64,000 nt of DNA from Chondrilla cf. caribensis (GCA_964020155.1 OZ026547.1:6214009-6278008); one strand, 5' to 3'. Positions 49,505 to 61,880 are shown, counted from the stretch's first letter. Notes: generated from the letters alone by a model not told the origin. Numbers and translations are program-made.

Positions 49505-52088
49505 AGAGATACCTACAAAGGTGGAGAAGTATGCATTGTCCACAAATTCACACACATCAGATTTCAAATTAAAGAATCAAATATAACTAACCATTAACTC
49601 ATAGCATTCAACTGCGAAACCCTACACTTCTGAGCTTATTCACAGTAATTAATTGGATCAGAATGTCTACCTTGTATGAAATATAGTTTTAATAAGTGTC
49701 GAATCAGAGGAAATCTACATAATTGAGGACACCATTAATATTGCATCTCAAAGTGAAGTGTACATAATAGAAAAGATCCATTGCATATACCTTGGTGTGT
49801 GTGCATGTGTGTGTTCTGTGGTTGTGTGTGGTTGTGTGTATGTTTGCATGGTTGAGAATGGAGTATCATGGAATAGGTGTCCCTCCAATACAGCTAGGAC
49901 GGTTTTGTTTGAACTCTTGAAATCTTAGCTGTAATTAAACATATACATAAAGTTACATGTACATATGAGATTTGTATTAAACATCGACCATTTGTGTTTG
50001 TACCTGTGGACATACCAGCAAGCATAGCAAACATTGCCTTGAATATTTTATCTCTACTGCTTAGTGCACAGCCAGGAGGGGTATACGAATGATATACTAA
50101 AACAAGATTTTTTGAATAAGTCGCTAACACAATTACTCAATATAGAGAGATTATATAATTCCTAAAATTACAAAAATGACTACGCACTAGTTACTACACG
50201 CTCTCTGTGCCGTATTGTTACGTTACAGTACGTTTGAATTCAAATACTTTTCTTCCCTTCGTTTGGATATTTTCAGTAATTTAATTTCTCTTTAAAGAAA
50301 ATGGTCCATCATAAGCATTTGCAACCTTCCAGCAGTGAGGAAAGCCAACCACTAGCTATTGAGTAAGCAATTTGATTTCGAGTCTGTTTAGTAAGCGTCT
50401 CTGATTTGATTTCAACGTGGAAGATGACGAGTTCCAAAAACCAAGTATGGTGTGGTGCCCTAATTCCAGACGCTTTCTGCTTTCGAACATCAAGTACGAT
50501 AAATTCGTTTCAAATGTCCTGCTGTTCCTAATATTGATGTTTTCATTACTTGATGTTGTTTTAATTATTGGATTATAATAAGATGCATATAATAAGGGTA
50601 TTTACTTTGTTTCAAAATAATTATTATAAAGACACATTTTTTGTTAGATGCCTTTTGTGCTCAAAACATTTTCCAAACCAAAACCACCCCTCATTGCCAT
50701 TTGAACCAGAGATGATGTCATGGAACTGTACTGAGCTGTAACGCACATACGACTATTGCATACAAGTGTGGTACATACATGCAATTGAGGTATACATACA
50801 GACATCAAAAAACCTTTTGACAGTAATTGAAATAATCAAAGCATGTATGAGGGAATCCATACAATAGGGTTGTGTACATCACCATAACACTCCAAACATA
50901 TATCATAGTGACAGGAATATTCACATATTATATTTCCGTCTGTGTCCGTGATGGATTATCATGTAGACTGAATAAATCAATAATTCATAATCAGAGACAA
51001 TAGTTGAATTACAAGAATTTAACTTCACATTGGACATTGTAATTGTATCACAATAAATATTTGTTAGTGCGCCAACTTTCATTGACCATATAATGTTTAA
51101 ATGAATTCACAGGTATAGCTGTGCTATACATGTAATCCGCCATCTTGCAAATCCATCCTCCGTCCTTTTTCTGCGCACCAATTTCCACTATTAGCTTCAG
51201 TTACAGATAATCTAGCTAACAATTTTCAGAGCTAATTAGCCACAAAGCATTCTAGAGTTAACATGACAATGAAGCGCAAATTTGCAATTACAGAGACAGG
51301 AATTTGACAATATCGCCCTAAATACTTGCTCAGACCGTTTCTTGAAGAAGCTGGCCATACAAGAACAACAAGGACCTCCTCGACTTGACAAGAAACAAGG
51401 AGCTTTCGGTGACACTTGATCAACTAGGACCACAAGGAACTTCTGGACATCCAGGAGTACGAGGAGATGTCGAAGACACACAAGTGGGTGCACTTTAAAG
51501 GATTTAGTTTAGCCTTACAAGTACAAATCTAATAATGGGAAGATATAGTTATTATTCAATAATATTATTAGTGGTACAACTATGCATGCATTGATAATAA
51601 TATGATATGGATAAGTATGACATACAATGGACAAAATAAGAATGTCACACAAGTGAGTGCACATGTTCATGATGTCTAATCTACTTTTTGGGTGCTAAAA
51701 ACGATATATCACAGTAATATCTATCACAACAAAGGCAGTACGTCCATTATGCATTGTCAAGATTTAGAATTTTGTGTCAAAATTTGAGTGCAAACAGCTT
51801 CATGGAAAGATATAAACCTATAAGATATGCCTAAGTCATTCCAGTGCAAGGGACAGTAGATCAATGAGTTCACATTAACTACTTGTTTCAGAGGGAAGAA
51901 CAGAACCTAAGAATGGAATGAGTCTTCGAATGATTCCAAAATTCAAATAAGCCCCCACATTCAGCAGTCAGTTAGAGTGTGTCAAGTCAACATGCACTTG
52001 CAACTGGAGCAATTTAAACGCCAATGTACATATGGAAGTACAGTAACCATAACTTACAGCACACTCCAAGGATTAAGAATGTACGTTA

Positions 52089-52151
<63 letters not shown>

Positions 52152-52262
52152 GACACCCCAACCTTGACACCCTTCAATCAACTTGTTTACACCAAGGCAG
52201 AATTACTAAGGTTTCCACAATTCCCACACTCTGTTCATATCAAAGACACGCATATTATTATT
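49505..52262. other. Intergenic, genes 12-13
   Basis: Contains the 3' flank, then a segment at about 50185-50495 not present in the genes 10-11 interval. An orphan exon relic lies at about 51290-51482 (donor changed to GTGGGT), followed by (CA)n at 52089-52149. No complete gene. Confidence 0.55.
52089..52149. repeat. (CA)n microsatellite upstream of gene 13
   Basis: Pure CA run starting 316 bp before the gene 13 ATG. Confidence 0.95.
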
Positions 52263-52404
52263 ATTCATTGAGCAGATCTAGAAATGCATAATGAATATCA
52301 TTAAAGGTGGCCCTGTTCTCAGGTGACTATACAAACTGCCTGTTCGGTTGTGGTTACCACAGACTAGCACTGACAAACTTCAAGTAGTGACTGAAGCTAC
52401 AGTT
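52263..52404 (+). promoter_or_regulatory. Gene 13 promoter, weakened TATA
   Basis: GACTATACAAAC at about 52326 replaces GACTATAAAGTC, and TGTGGTTACCACA follows. Confidence 0.5.
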
Positions 52405-54016
52405 ATGGCTCCAAGCATTCATGTTCTTGTACAAGTGGCTATTTTGTTTTGTGTGGCAACTACCAGTATGGGGGGTATCACTGATTGGGAAAAGGCTTTT
52501 TCGCAACTGGAAGGTAAAGTGATGGAGCAACAAGAAGAAATCAAGTCACTTCACCAGATCATAGGACAGTTGGAGAAGAGACTAGAACAACTCGAAGTGA
52601 AAGGTGAGTTTGGTGAGGTTTAATTACAGCCTGTAGTACCTACACTTCATTAGTCAGGATCATTCTCCGTTCACTATGTATAGAGTCAATGGGTTTACTT
52701 CATTGTAGAATGTCACCCCTCATTGGTGAGTGGTGAGAAAGTACAATATTAAATGGAGAATGATGAATTCAACTGTTGTATCAATGGAGAAAAATAATTC
52801 TACAGTATTTCAGAATTCACTTTTGGCAGTTGGATGCACAGGCATGAATCACTTAGTATGATCATTGAAAAAGGAATTTGTTCACGATAAACTTGTGGGG
52901 CTTCCTCCCCCACATCTGAATTCCTTGGGTGCCATTTTTTGGGTACCAAAGACCATCACTGAAAATATTACTTTTGGCATAATCTTTGCTCTCAAATTTT
53001 ACTCCAACTTCTATAGAAATTCTTCTAACTATTAATATCTATTAGCCACCTATTTCAGGTACATGATACTAGGTGTTCACAATGTCATAATTGTAAATGT
53101 CTGTCAAGATTCACACAGCATGGCTTCCTATTCAATGTCCTCAATAATGAATTGATAAGCCCTAATGAACAAAATCAATTTGAAAAAACACCAAAAATGA
53201 TAATGAAATAATAATACTATACAGTACGGTTAAAAACTCCTTATCTTCTTTTAGTTCACAGCTAGCCATTATCCGTAACCATGACCGGTAGTTATCTCAT
53301 TACATAATCATATATTAATTACATATTAACGTATATCATAATCATACCAAAATGAACTGGATTATATTATTATAGGATTATTATTTTTAATAGATGAACT
53401 CCTTGAAAGATCTAGACGACAAGATGATGTTTGCAATTGTCCTCCTGGACCAAAAGGGGCTAGAGGAACACCAGGACTAAATGGGATAAATGGAACAAAG
53501 GGTGAAAAGGGAGACCCAGGGCCGCAAGGGGAGAAAGGAGAGCTAGGACCGCCAGGATCTCAAGGACCACAAGGACTTAATGGAACAAAAGGTGAACAAG
53601 GAGAAAAAGGACAACCAGGGAATGTTGTACAGAAAGGTGAACCAGGACTGAAAGGAGAGAAAGGACCACAGGGAGAGCGAGGTCCAACAGGAAGAAAGGG
53701 GAAGAGGGGGGAAAAAGGACACCCAGGAATACCAGGGCAACAGGGACTTAATGGAACGAAGGGTGAACGTGGAGAAACCGGACAACCAGGAAGTGATGGA
53801 CAGAAAGGTGAACCCGGGCTGAAAGGAGACACAGGAGAACCAGGACTTAATGGAACGAAGGGTGAACAAGGAGAAACCGGACAACCAGGGAATGTTGGAC
53901 AGAAAGGTGAACAAGGAATGAAAGGAGAGCAAGGACTACAGGGAGAGCCAGGTCCGAAAGGAAACAAGGGAAAGAGAGGGAAAAAGGGAGAGCCAGGAAT
54001 ACAAAAACCTGAATAG
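52405..54016 (+). CDS. Short-chain collagen gene 13, last array member
   Basis: Exons 52405-52613 (exon 1 ends 52613; AAAG|GTGAGT at 52614) and 53394-54016, predicted about 273 aa. Exon 1 is the most diverged: MAPSIHVLVQVAILFCVATT, TDWEKAF, QLEGKVMEQQ, IIGQLEKR. The acceptor TTTTTAATAG joins to [16 protein letters not shown], the gene 2 subtype. About 60 triplets follow and the end is GEPGIQKPE, then TAG at 54014-54016. One Gly is replaced (GNVVQKGEPG), a single break in the helix register. The intron resembles genes 2 and 5 and has no MITE or CCATAT insertion. Recognisable array homology fades near 54440. Confidence 0.82.
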
Positions 54017-57000
54017 AATAGATTGCGAACCTAGCATGTCAAGTAATAAAGAGACACCTACAAAGTAGGTAAAGTATGCCTTTTCACAAATTTACACACA
54101 TCAGATTTCAAATTAAAGTAACAAATATAACTAACCATTAACTCGTACCATTCAACTGTGAAACTCTATGATACTGAGGTTTTCACATAATTAATTGCAT
54201 CAGAATGTCTACATTGTATGAAATATAGGTTTAATAAGTGTCTAATCAGAGGAAATCTACATAATTGAGGTCATCATTAATATTGCATCTCAAAGTGAGG
54301 TGTACATTATAGAAAAGATCCATTGCATATCCCTTGGTGTGTGTGCATGTGTGTGTTCTGTGGTTGTGTGCAGTTGTGCATGTGTTTGCATGGTTGAGTA
54401 TGGAGTATCATGGAATAGGTGTCACTCCAATACAGCTAGCCTAAGGACAGTAACAAAATGGCAAATGCATCTTTGATAATTCCAAATATATGTGATGTGT
54501 GCATATTGCATAATTTGCTTATCTGCAAGTGATACTATACTATTGTATACTAGTTATAGATTAATAATGTAATTGAAATACTCTCTTAATGTTTAGTACA
54601 ATCGTAAGGGGATTTGTGGAGTCACAGACCTGCCAGAGCTTAATCAAAGAGATTTTATCAGCACAATTGAATTTTATAAGAACACAAAATGTGTTTGCGA
54701 ATGAAAACTTTCAGCAGCACCAGCATAGAAGCCTTAGAGAAGGCTGTTTAGGGTTCGACTAGCTTTGACAGGTTTCTGTCTTCTTTGACGTCATCAGTGT
54801 GACACACCACTTACTACCCCCTGCCCTCCCCCTCACTCTCCATGCAAAGGACCGAATGCACGTACAAAGCATGTTATAGGCCTTGTATGTTCATGCATCA
54901 TGCAAACCATGCAGCCCAAATGGTGCGTTGTATTGTGAGGATGTGTAGTGTGTGCATAGCATAAGTTTTCAAAGGAGACAGACATTACCAGAACTGTATA
55001 TCCTCCTGCTATCATTACCCAGGAAACCACCAGGAGCATATACCTGTATGCATGTATGCTGCATGCAAATACAACAGACCATCCCAACCCTCCCCCTGGC
55101 CAAGTGGCCCACAACAAACTACTCTATACGGCCAAGTGGCCCACAACAAACTACTCTATATGGCCAAGTGGCCCACAACATATTACCTTATATGGCCAAG
55201 TGGCCCACTACAACATGTCACAGGGCACAGGGCCCCCACAACCATTATTAAATTTTGGCCCAGTGGCCCACTTTACAAAAATTAAAATTTGACGGTTGAA
55301 ATAAAAATGGCCATTGGCCCACATCCTGTGTGCAGTAGAAATCACATACCCACCTTATTTCTGGCGGAAAGGAGGAGCTGGTACACAACGATTTTTAAAA
55401 TCCCCACTAGGGGATTTTGGGGGGAGGCCTAGGGGATCGCAAGAACTTTCAATCGCATCTTCTTGCTCCTCCTTGCTGCTCCATCGATGGCGAGTGAGAC
55501 GACCTTACCTAGTTGATACCGGTGTACCAACCCTCCGCTGAAAAGAAGGGAACGATTCTAACCACAGGTTACTCAAATTAAAATTTCATAAAAATAAATG
55601 ATTCGCCCGGAAATTAAAAGAAATTAAAAGAAATCAAAAGGAAAACCACGTAACAAACATCACGGAAATGAAAAATAAAACAGGTGAGGTCCACATGCCC
55701 TTACTTGGACCGTTGTAATAGAGCTACATCAGGTTGGGGGAGCAAGTGGGCGGGGCAGGCCGGCATCATAGCATCAGGTGAGCGGGGTAGATAGTTGGAA
55801 CAGGTTATCCCTGGATCCAGCAGAAGTCATCCTTATCTAACAGAAAAAATAATATAATTGATTGATTACATAATAACGGTAAACTTTCACTAATTAATCC
55901 ACAATACATAACACACACAAAACCGGCTATAGATGGAAGTAATGGAAATATTGAGGAAGTTTGGATGGAAGTCGGGGGGGGGGGGGGGGGGTGAATAATA
56001 GTGGATATGAAGGGAGAGATTATAATCTGTGATAAAGGAAGTTAGAGTGGAAAAGTGCAAAGTTCCATTAGTCCTTGAAGGAAGGGGAGGTTAAGGTGGT
56101 GGAGAGCTAGTACGAAATTTTATGAAAAAAGAACAATCGTTAACTAAATTCACCCTAATAATGTATATTAATGAATACGCTTACCGCGACTATTGTTCCT
56201 TGATGTTTTCCAAGGTGAACCGTTACAACAAAGAAATTGAATCATATTATTTTTCAAGAATGGAACGAAAATGCCCTTAAATGGCTTCTCTGTTTGAGAT
56301 AAGGAAGAGATTAACTCCATCATCGTCTACAATTTACTAACAAGAGCTGGGATCAATCAACAACTCGCCACTTCAAGAATCGCTGAACCAACTACCGCCA
56401 AAAACAGTGCTGGACCCTAACACGCGGTGGAGGCGGAGTCGAATGATATCAACCAATGAAATTGCAGGACACAGGGGAGGGTTGTTATGGTGAGCAATTT
56501 CAACCAACGAAATTGTAGTGCGCACGCTGTTCCGTATACTGATCACGTGAGTAAAATGCACGTCATGAAGCCTTGAATTCCGGTATAAAATTCAAGAATA
56601 TAATTCATTCAATTAATATCATAATTAATATACACAATTTAATAATAGGTTTCTAGGCAGCAAGACGTAATCCACACATCCCATGCAGGACGGTAAGAGT
56701 TGCTAATAGTTCAATTGGTGTATGACACTATTAGTGTATATTTTATCGTGCAATATTAAAGAATATATAATGTCATCATTGATTCTTGAATTGAAAAGTT
56801 TAATTTATTACATATCTTTATTCAGTACAATAACTTTTATTAAGCCAGATATCTGGTTCGACCCCCGAAATTTTACATTGTATCCAGTAATAGTGATTCT
56901 TTCCATATAGGCTTAGCTATATTGTCTCCATATGTAACTTTATGCGATAAGAAATTGATACGTTCTGTATGAAAGAAGATACAGAACAACAGAAATGAAT

Positions 57001-57514
57001 GTTATCCTGGTTATACGAAAATTCCATACTGGATTACGGAAATTTGATTAGTATACGTACGTATTGAAAATGGCTGCCGAGCGCGGAATGGAAAGGAAAA
57101 AAACACGGACATAACAACTAATAGTCTTTCTAAAGACTGAATGTCTCCTAAATGAAACGAAAGACGACTTTATAGAAAGAATACGGCGGGAAGAATGTTT
57201 TCTACTTCATCAACCGCGCGTGCCAGAAATCCGCTGGCTTAAGCCTGAACGGTTCACGGTCAAATTTTTCACCGGAAACGCAAACGTTTAAACGTCATTA
57301 ATTGAAGTGATGGTACCTACCGGTGGTGGATTATTATATCCCATTGCCACCAATCATGATCAATAAAGAATACTCTTAACAGCGATTTCAAATGATAAGA
57401 CTAGTATATTAGTAATTTCAAATACAAAATTCTTAATATCATGAGATCAATAATAATTACAAAAATAGATCGTATCCAAGTCTTAAAGTTTAGTTGTAAT
57501 GAACTTGGTGTAAT
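54017..57514. other. Gene-poor spacer right of the collagen array
   Basis: Array-type 3' flank continues to about 54440. Beyond that I see no supported gene. Notable items are the 32-bp minisatellite at 55098, a short hairpin AAAATCCCC/GGGGATTTT near 55397-55418, a run of 18 G at 55974-55991, and two diverged copies of TTTCAACCAACGAAATTG-like sequence at 56445-56520. Short open frames here have no splice or codon support. Confidence 0.6.
55098..55219. repeat. 32-bp minisatellite, four units
   Basis: GGCCAAGTGGCCCACAACAA plus 12 nt, repeated at 55098, 55130, 55162 and 55194. More degenerate GTGGCCCAC units occur near 55257 and 55312. Confidence 0.85.
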
Positions 57515-60102
57515 CTATCCTGCACTGCAAGACCAGAGGCAGTAATGGGGTGATTTCTTACAAAGGTCCTCGTTCTTCCTCTGACAGTGATTCAGATCCC
57601 CATGTTGATAGTACGTGTACCTCGGGACACATGAACAGCGTGTACTAGTACATGCACCATTGGTCCACCTGAGAGGAAACCCAAGAAGAGCCATATAAAT
57701 CAATCCATATAAGTGTAATGTAAATAAACACAATAAGTAAACAAGTGTCATGTAAACAAATACAATGTAGAAAATGCAGATCACCTTGTACAGAAGATCC
57801 TGAGAACATGACAGTGCGGAACAAGAAAAGTGGCATCCTCATCACACGACTAGTCACTTCATGTCAATACCGTATAGCGGGAAATATTCGTGGGACAAAA
57901 TTTTCGCGGATTTCGCTGTTTGCCTAACATCCACGAAAATTTTATCCGCGAATTAGGCATTCTCGCTGTTCTGTCGCGTGACTCTGGCCAGCATCTGCGA
58001 AAATTTTATCCATGAATTTTCATTTTTGGAGCCATCCGCGAAAATTTTGTCCCGCGAAAATTTCCCACTATACGGTATGTCAGGGGTAGGGGCAGGGATT
58101 AGGGTTAAAAATGACGTGAAACAACTAGTCATGTGATGAAGATGCCACACTTCTGGTACCGTGCTGTCAAATTCTCAGGATCTTCTGTACAAGAGCATCC
58201 ACAAATACAGTGACACTACATGCACAGTGTCTAAATGTGAAACAAAGGTATTAGATATATTATAATTACATTCCCATACACAGCTGTACAGGAGTATAAA
58301 ATTACTGGCATGTACACAGTGTATTGCGACATACATTGGACTCACCTACAAGAGAGACCATGCAGAAAACCCTTCTTGCAATAGTGTTCAGTGGAGATGT
58401 GTGAGCATTGAGTCGGCCTGGGTGGTTGTGTGGGCGGTTGTGTGGGCGGTTGTGTGGGTGGGGAGAGAGGTACACATGTGCAGGTGTCTCTCGCCAGGAC
58501 CTCGCCTTCTCTGCAGGACTTTCGGCACTCACACGCACATGTGTGCCAGTTGTAACTCTGTCCACTTGGACACGTAGACCACGGGCAATAACAGTGACAA
58601 TAGTGCGAATTGAAGACTTTCCCAGGAGGACATGCTAGCTTCCTCGGGCATTCACACCGGCAGCTAGACTGGTTGAGAACTTTGTAGCGGCAATTTGTTG
58701 GCGGGCAGGTACAGCTGCAGGAATCGCGGTTGTAGAACTTGGGAGGGTTACAGCGAGGAGGGTTGGGCGGGCAGACACACCCACACGAGGACGAGTCCAA
58801 GACCTTACCAGGAGGACAGGCCCGGTTGGGACATTCACACCGACAGGTATCCTTGTTGAATACTTTGCGACCGAAACAGTACTTGTGGGGACAGCTACAC
58901 TGGCAGGTGTGTGGGTTGTAGAGCATTGACGGTGTACAGTTGGGTGGTCGCGGAGGACACCCACATCGGCAGGTTGTAGGATCCAAGACCTGGCCTGGTG
59001 GACAGGAGACGAACTTTGGACACTCACAGTCGCAGGAGAAAACGCTGAACACCTTATGGTTGTCGAACCAGCAATCGTGGACCTTCTTGTACCACTCTTC
59101 CTCGCTTCGCTTGGCACTACATTCACAAGAGCAAGTCTTTTGGTTTCTGATGTAACCCTTTGGACATTCGGATTGGTCTGCACACTCACAGCTACAGTTG
59201 ACTGGATTGAGTATGCTACCGGCACAACAAACTTTGTCCGGACATGGCGATGGTGAGGGAGATGGGGATGGAGGTGGCGATGGAGATGGAGGTGGGGATG
59301 GGGATAAAGGTGGGGATGGAGATGGAGGTAGAGGTGGGGATGGAGATGGAGGTGGAGGTGGGGATGGAGATGCAGGTGGGGATGGAGATGGAGGTGGAGG
59401 CGGGGATGGAGATGCAGGTGGGGATGGGGATGGAGATGGAGGTGGAGGTGGGGATGGAGATGCAGGTGGGGATGGGGATGGAGATGGAGGTGGAGGTGGG
59501 GATGGAGATGCAGGTGGAGGTGGGGATGGAGATGGAGGTGGAGGTGGGGATGGAGATGGAGGTGGGGATGGAGATGCAGGTGGGGATGGGGATGGAGGTG
59601 GAGGTGGAGGTGGGGATGGAGATGCAGGTGGGGATGGGGATGGAGGTGGAGGTGGAGGTGGGGATGGAGATGCAGGTGGGGATGGAGGTGGAGGTGGAGG
59701 TGGGGATGGAGATGCAGGTGGAGATGGAGGTGGAGGTGGAGGTGGGGATGGAAATGGGGATGGAGGTGGAGGTGGAGGCGGGGATGGAGATGCAGGTGGG
59801 GATGGAGGTGGAGGTGGGGATGGTGATGGGGATGGAGATGGGGATGGAGGTGGTGATGGTGATGGAGATGGAGATGGGGATGGAGATGGTGACGGAGACG
59901 GGGATGGAGATGGAGATGGGGATGGTGATGGGGATGGAGATGGTGAAGGTGATGGAGATGGTGAAGGTGATGGGGACGGTGACGGAGAAGGTGAAGGCAA
60001 TGGAGAGGGTGCTGGAGATGGTGATGGTGACTTCCTGGGTAGTATTGACGTATCAGCCGTAGTCTGAAGGAGTCCTGGTGTGGACGTTGGATCCATACAA
60101 CC
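57515..60102 (-). CDS. Secreted-type CXCXC-repeat protein with Pro/Ser-rich linker (3' exons)
   Basis: Main exon 60102-58346 and terminal exon 57668-57515 on the minus strand. The main exon enters after ...CCACTGATAG in phase 0 (GCMDPTSTPG). It codes a linker of over 200 residues of SP, SPP and ASPPPPP repeats. About 12 cysteine repeats of the form C-x(9-11)-C-x-C-x-C follow, such as CPPGKVFNSHYCHCYC. This is the CXCXC motif of the Balbiani-ring 3 protein and the VEGF-C C-terminus. Its donor TGTAG|GTGAGT is phase 2. The terminal exon follows a strong acceptor (GGGTTTCCTCTCAG), fits that phase, and reads R-WTNGACTSTRCSC...CLWSCSAG and stop, with seven Cys. Disulfide-rich repeats imply secretion. 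The ATG at 60096 lacks a signal peptide, so upstream exons are required. Confidence 0.65.
57868..58077. mobile_element. Hairpin MITE with TA target duplication
   Basis: CCGTATAGCGGGAAATATTC... pairs with ...GAAAATTTCCCACTATACGG, and TA flanks both ends (57868-57869, 58076-58077). Internal GACAAAATTTTCGCGGA motifs are also inverted. It lies in the last intron of the CXCXC gene. A degenerate relative occupies about 60290-60500. Confidence 0.75.
58167..58230 (-). other. Possible alternative terminal exon of the CXCXC gene
   Basis: An acceptor TTGTTTCACATTTAG at about 58231 would also accept the phase-2 donor. It gives R-HCACSVTVFVDALVQKILRI and stop. Another frame here is strikingly Cys-rich (CHCICGCSCTEDPEN) but needs a different junction. 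The weaker acceptor and competing frame make this less likely than the exon ending at 57515. Confidence 0.25.
59240..60030. repeat. GGTGGAGATGG-type coding minisatellite
   Basis: Hexamer and nonamer variants of GGTGGAGATGGGGATGGA encode the Pro/Ser linker on the minus strand. The plus-strand Gly/Asp and Met/Glu open frames are by-products. Every unit length is a multiple of three. Confidence 0.9.
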
Positions 60103-60172
60103 CTATCAGTGGAGAGAATACAAGCAGCATAGGTGATAACAATAATTTATATGCCTATGATATCGGGATAAA

Positions 60173-60174
60173 TG

Positions 60175-60258
<84 letters not shown>
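60173..60258. repeat. (GT)n microsatellite
   Basis: GT run with one interruption, in the intron between the 60628 exon and the main CXCXC exon. Confidence 0.95.
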
Positions 60259-60260
<2 letters not shown>

Positions 60261-60289
60261 GATTGTACTACATACATACAGCTGTATAG

Positions 60290-60500
60290 GACATACCATA
60301 TAGAAGGAAATTTTCAAGGGAGAATTCATTTTGCTGATTTAATGGTTGGCATATTAATCATGAAAACAAAATCCTCAAATTTCAAACAGTGCAATAGCAA
60401 ATGTGATGTAAATTTAGAGCATCTGCAAAATTATAGCTGTGAAATTTTAATTTAAAAACGTGCAGAAAAGAATTTTCCCCCCACGAAAATTTTCCAACTA
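60290..60500. mobile_element. Degenerate copy of the CCGTATAG hairpin MITE
   Basis: ACCATATAGAAGGAAATTTTCAAGGGAGAA at the left and GAATTTTCCCCCCACGAAAATTTTCC at the right are diverged versions of the ends of the 57868 element. Confidence 0.45.
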
Positions 60501-60545
60501 CAGTACTAACACTGTATCAGTGGAGAGAGTACATTATAATCCTAC

Positions 60546-60546
<1 letters not shown>

Positions 60547-60620
<74 letters not shown>
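60547..60620. repeat. (CA)n microsatellite
   Basis: Two CA blocks separated by GTACATACA, immediately downstream (on the minus strand) of the donor of the 60628-60720 exon. Confidence 0.95.
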
Positions 60621-60627
60621 CGTATAC

Positions 60628-61120
60628 CTGACAGAGGTTCAAGGTAACATTTCCCCTGTTGGTGTGTCTCTGAAGCGGCTGGGAGTCGTTATCGTTCCAG
60701 GCATAGATTACAAACTGATCCTGTAGAATGAGAAACGTGCACATTTCACCTTTTTCATCACATAATGTACCCAACGATTCCAGATGTGGAAGGGTAATCA
60801 TTGCAAGGCAGCGTGAACATGTGGATTGTTACGAGGTGGAATAAGGGGGTGAAGTTGAAGGGTGGAGTTAGAGGATGGAGTCAGATATTTTCCACTAAAG
60901 CATTTTCATATTTCTATTGAGAGTTAGAGGAACAACAGCTGTCCCGCAGCTGCCCCTCACACACACAAATGAGGGAGGCAGCTGGTTTTGCATTTTCCCA
61001 TGTTATGTTAGGGGATATGCTATGGGATGCAGGGTACACTCTATTATCATCTTGCAGACATAGCCATAGCCAGGTGGACAGACCACACACATTCCAAACT
61101 GATAACTACCCTGAAGGTAC

Positions 61121-61154
<34 letters not shown>

Positions 61155-61178
61155 CACACACAAACAAACTTACACTCA

Positions 61179-61244
<66 letters not shown>

Positions 61245-61256
61245 TACACTCACTCA

Positions 61257-61300
<44 letters not shown>

Positions 61301-61455
61301 TGAAGCAAGGTACATGATTCTGAACCACAGAAGGTCGGGGATCACATTTAGTGACTGGCCACTGGTTGTTGAGCAAACAGGTGTACACCTCACCCCGACC
61401 CTTACACCTGGAGTCCACCTGGCATACAACTACTGGGGCTATTGTACAGTTGGTC
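60628..61455 (-). CDS. Candidate 5' exons of the CXCXC gene
   Basis: Two minus-strand exons are proposed. Exon 61455-61314 follows the acceptor CCTCTACCTCGAATACAG, is open, and codes TNCTIAPVVVCQVDSRCKG..., with five Cys. It would end at CAT|GTACCT in phase 0. Exon 60720-60628 follows TTTCTCATTCTACAG and codes DQFVIYAWNDNDSQPLQRHT...LNLCQ, 31 codons in phase 0, ending at CAG|GTATAC. Both phases match the phase-0 entry of the main exon, and the join brings Cys residues together as LCQ-GCM. Spacing is loosely like a cystine-knot growth-factor domain, but the GCC signature is absent, so I do not assign it. The signal-peptide exon is not found. Confidence 0.4.
61119..61297. repeat. Compound (CA)n microsatellite
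   Basis: Long CA tracts with two copies of AAACTTACACTCACTCA-type interruptions, so a CA-plus-spacer unit has duplicated. Confidence 0.95.
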
Positions 61456-61609
61456 CTGTATTCGAGGTAGAGGCTAGTAATATCATGGCAGGATGGGTAA
61501 GAGGATTTTGAGGTAGGGGAGAGGGGTCATTCCAGGGAAGGGGGGGTGGGGGTGCGTTTGTATAGTCTGTATTGTATTAGGTTGTAGGATATTTTTCGTA
61601 TCCATGTTG

Positions 61610-61880
61610 GTACACACTACACATACACACAACCATGTATGTAGCACACACCTTGTCAGTACTCACTACACACACACAACCATGTATGTAGCACACACCA
61701 TGTCAGTACTCACAACACACACACAAACATGTATGTAGCACACTACACACACACAACCATGTATGTAGCACACACCATGTCAGTACTCACTACACACACA
61801 CAACCATGTATGTAGCAATGACCACGTCAGTACTCACTACACACACACAACTACGTATGTAGCACACACCATGTCAGTGT
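61610..61880. repeat. Minisatellite, about 47-bp units
   Basis: Five to six units built on CAACCATGTATGTAGCACAC followed by ACCATGTCAGTACTCACTACA. One unit is shortened near 61740. Confidence 0.85.

Noticed and set aside
54833..55292. Several short open frames across the 32-bp minisatellite
   Set aside because: They overlap in three frames and are driven by the tandem repeat.
59198..60067. Gly/Asp-rich and Met/Glu-rich open frames on the plus strand
   Set aside because: They are the complement of the Pro/Ser linker minisatellite. The minus frame joins the cysteine repeats and good splice sites.
61314..61455. Naming the 5' part of the CXCXC gene as a PDGF/VEGF domain
   Set aside because: Cys spacing is suggestive, but the C-x-G-C-C signature is missing and the signal-peptide exon is not identified.
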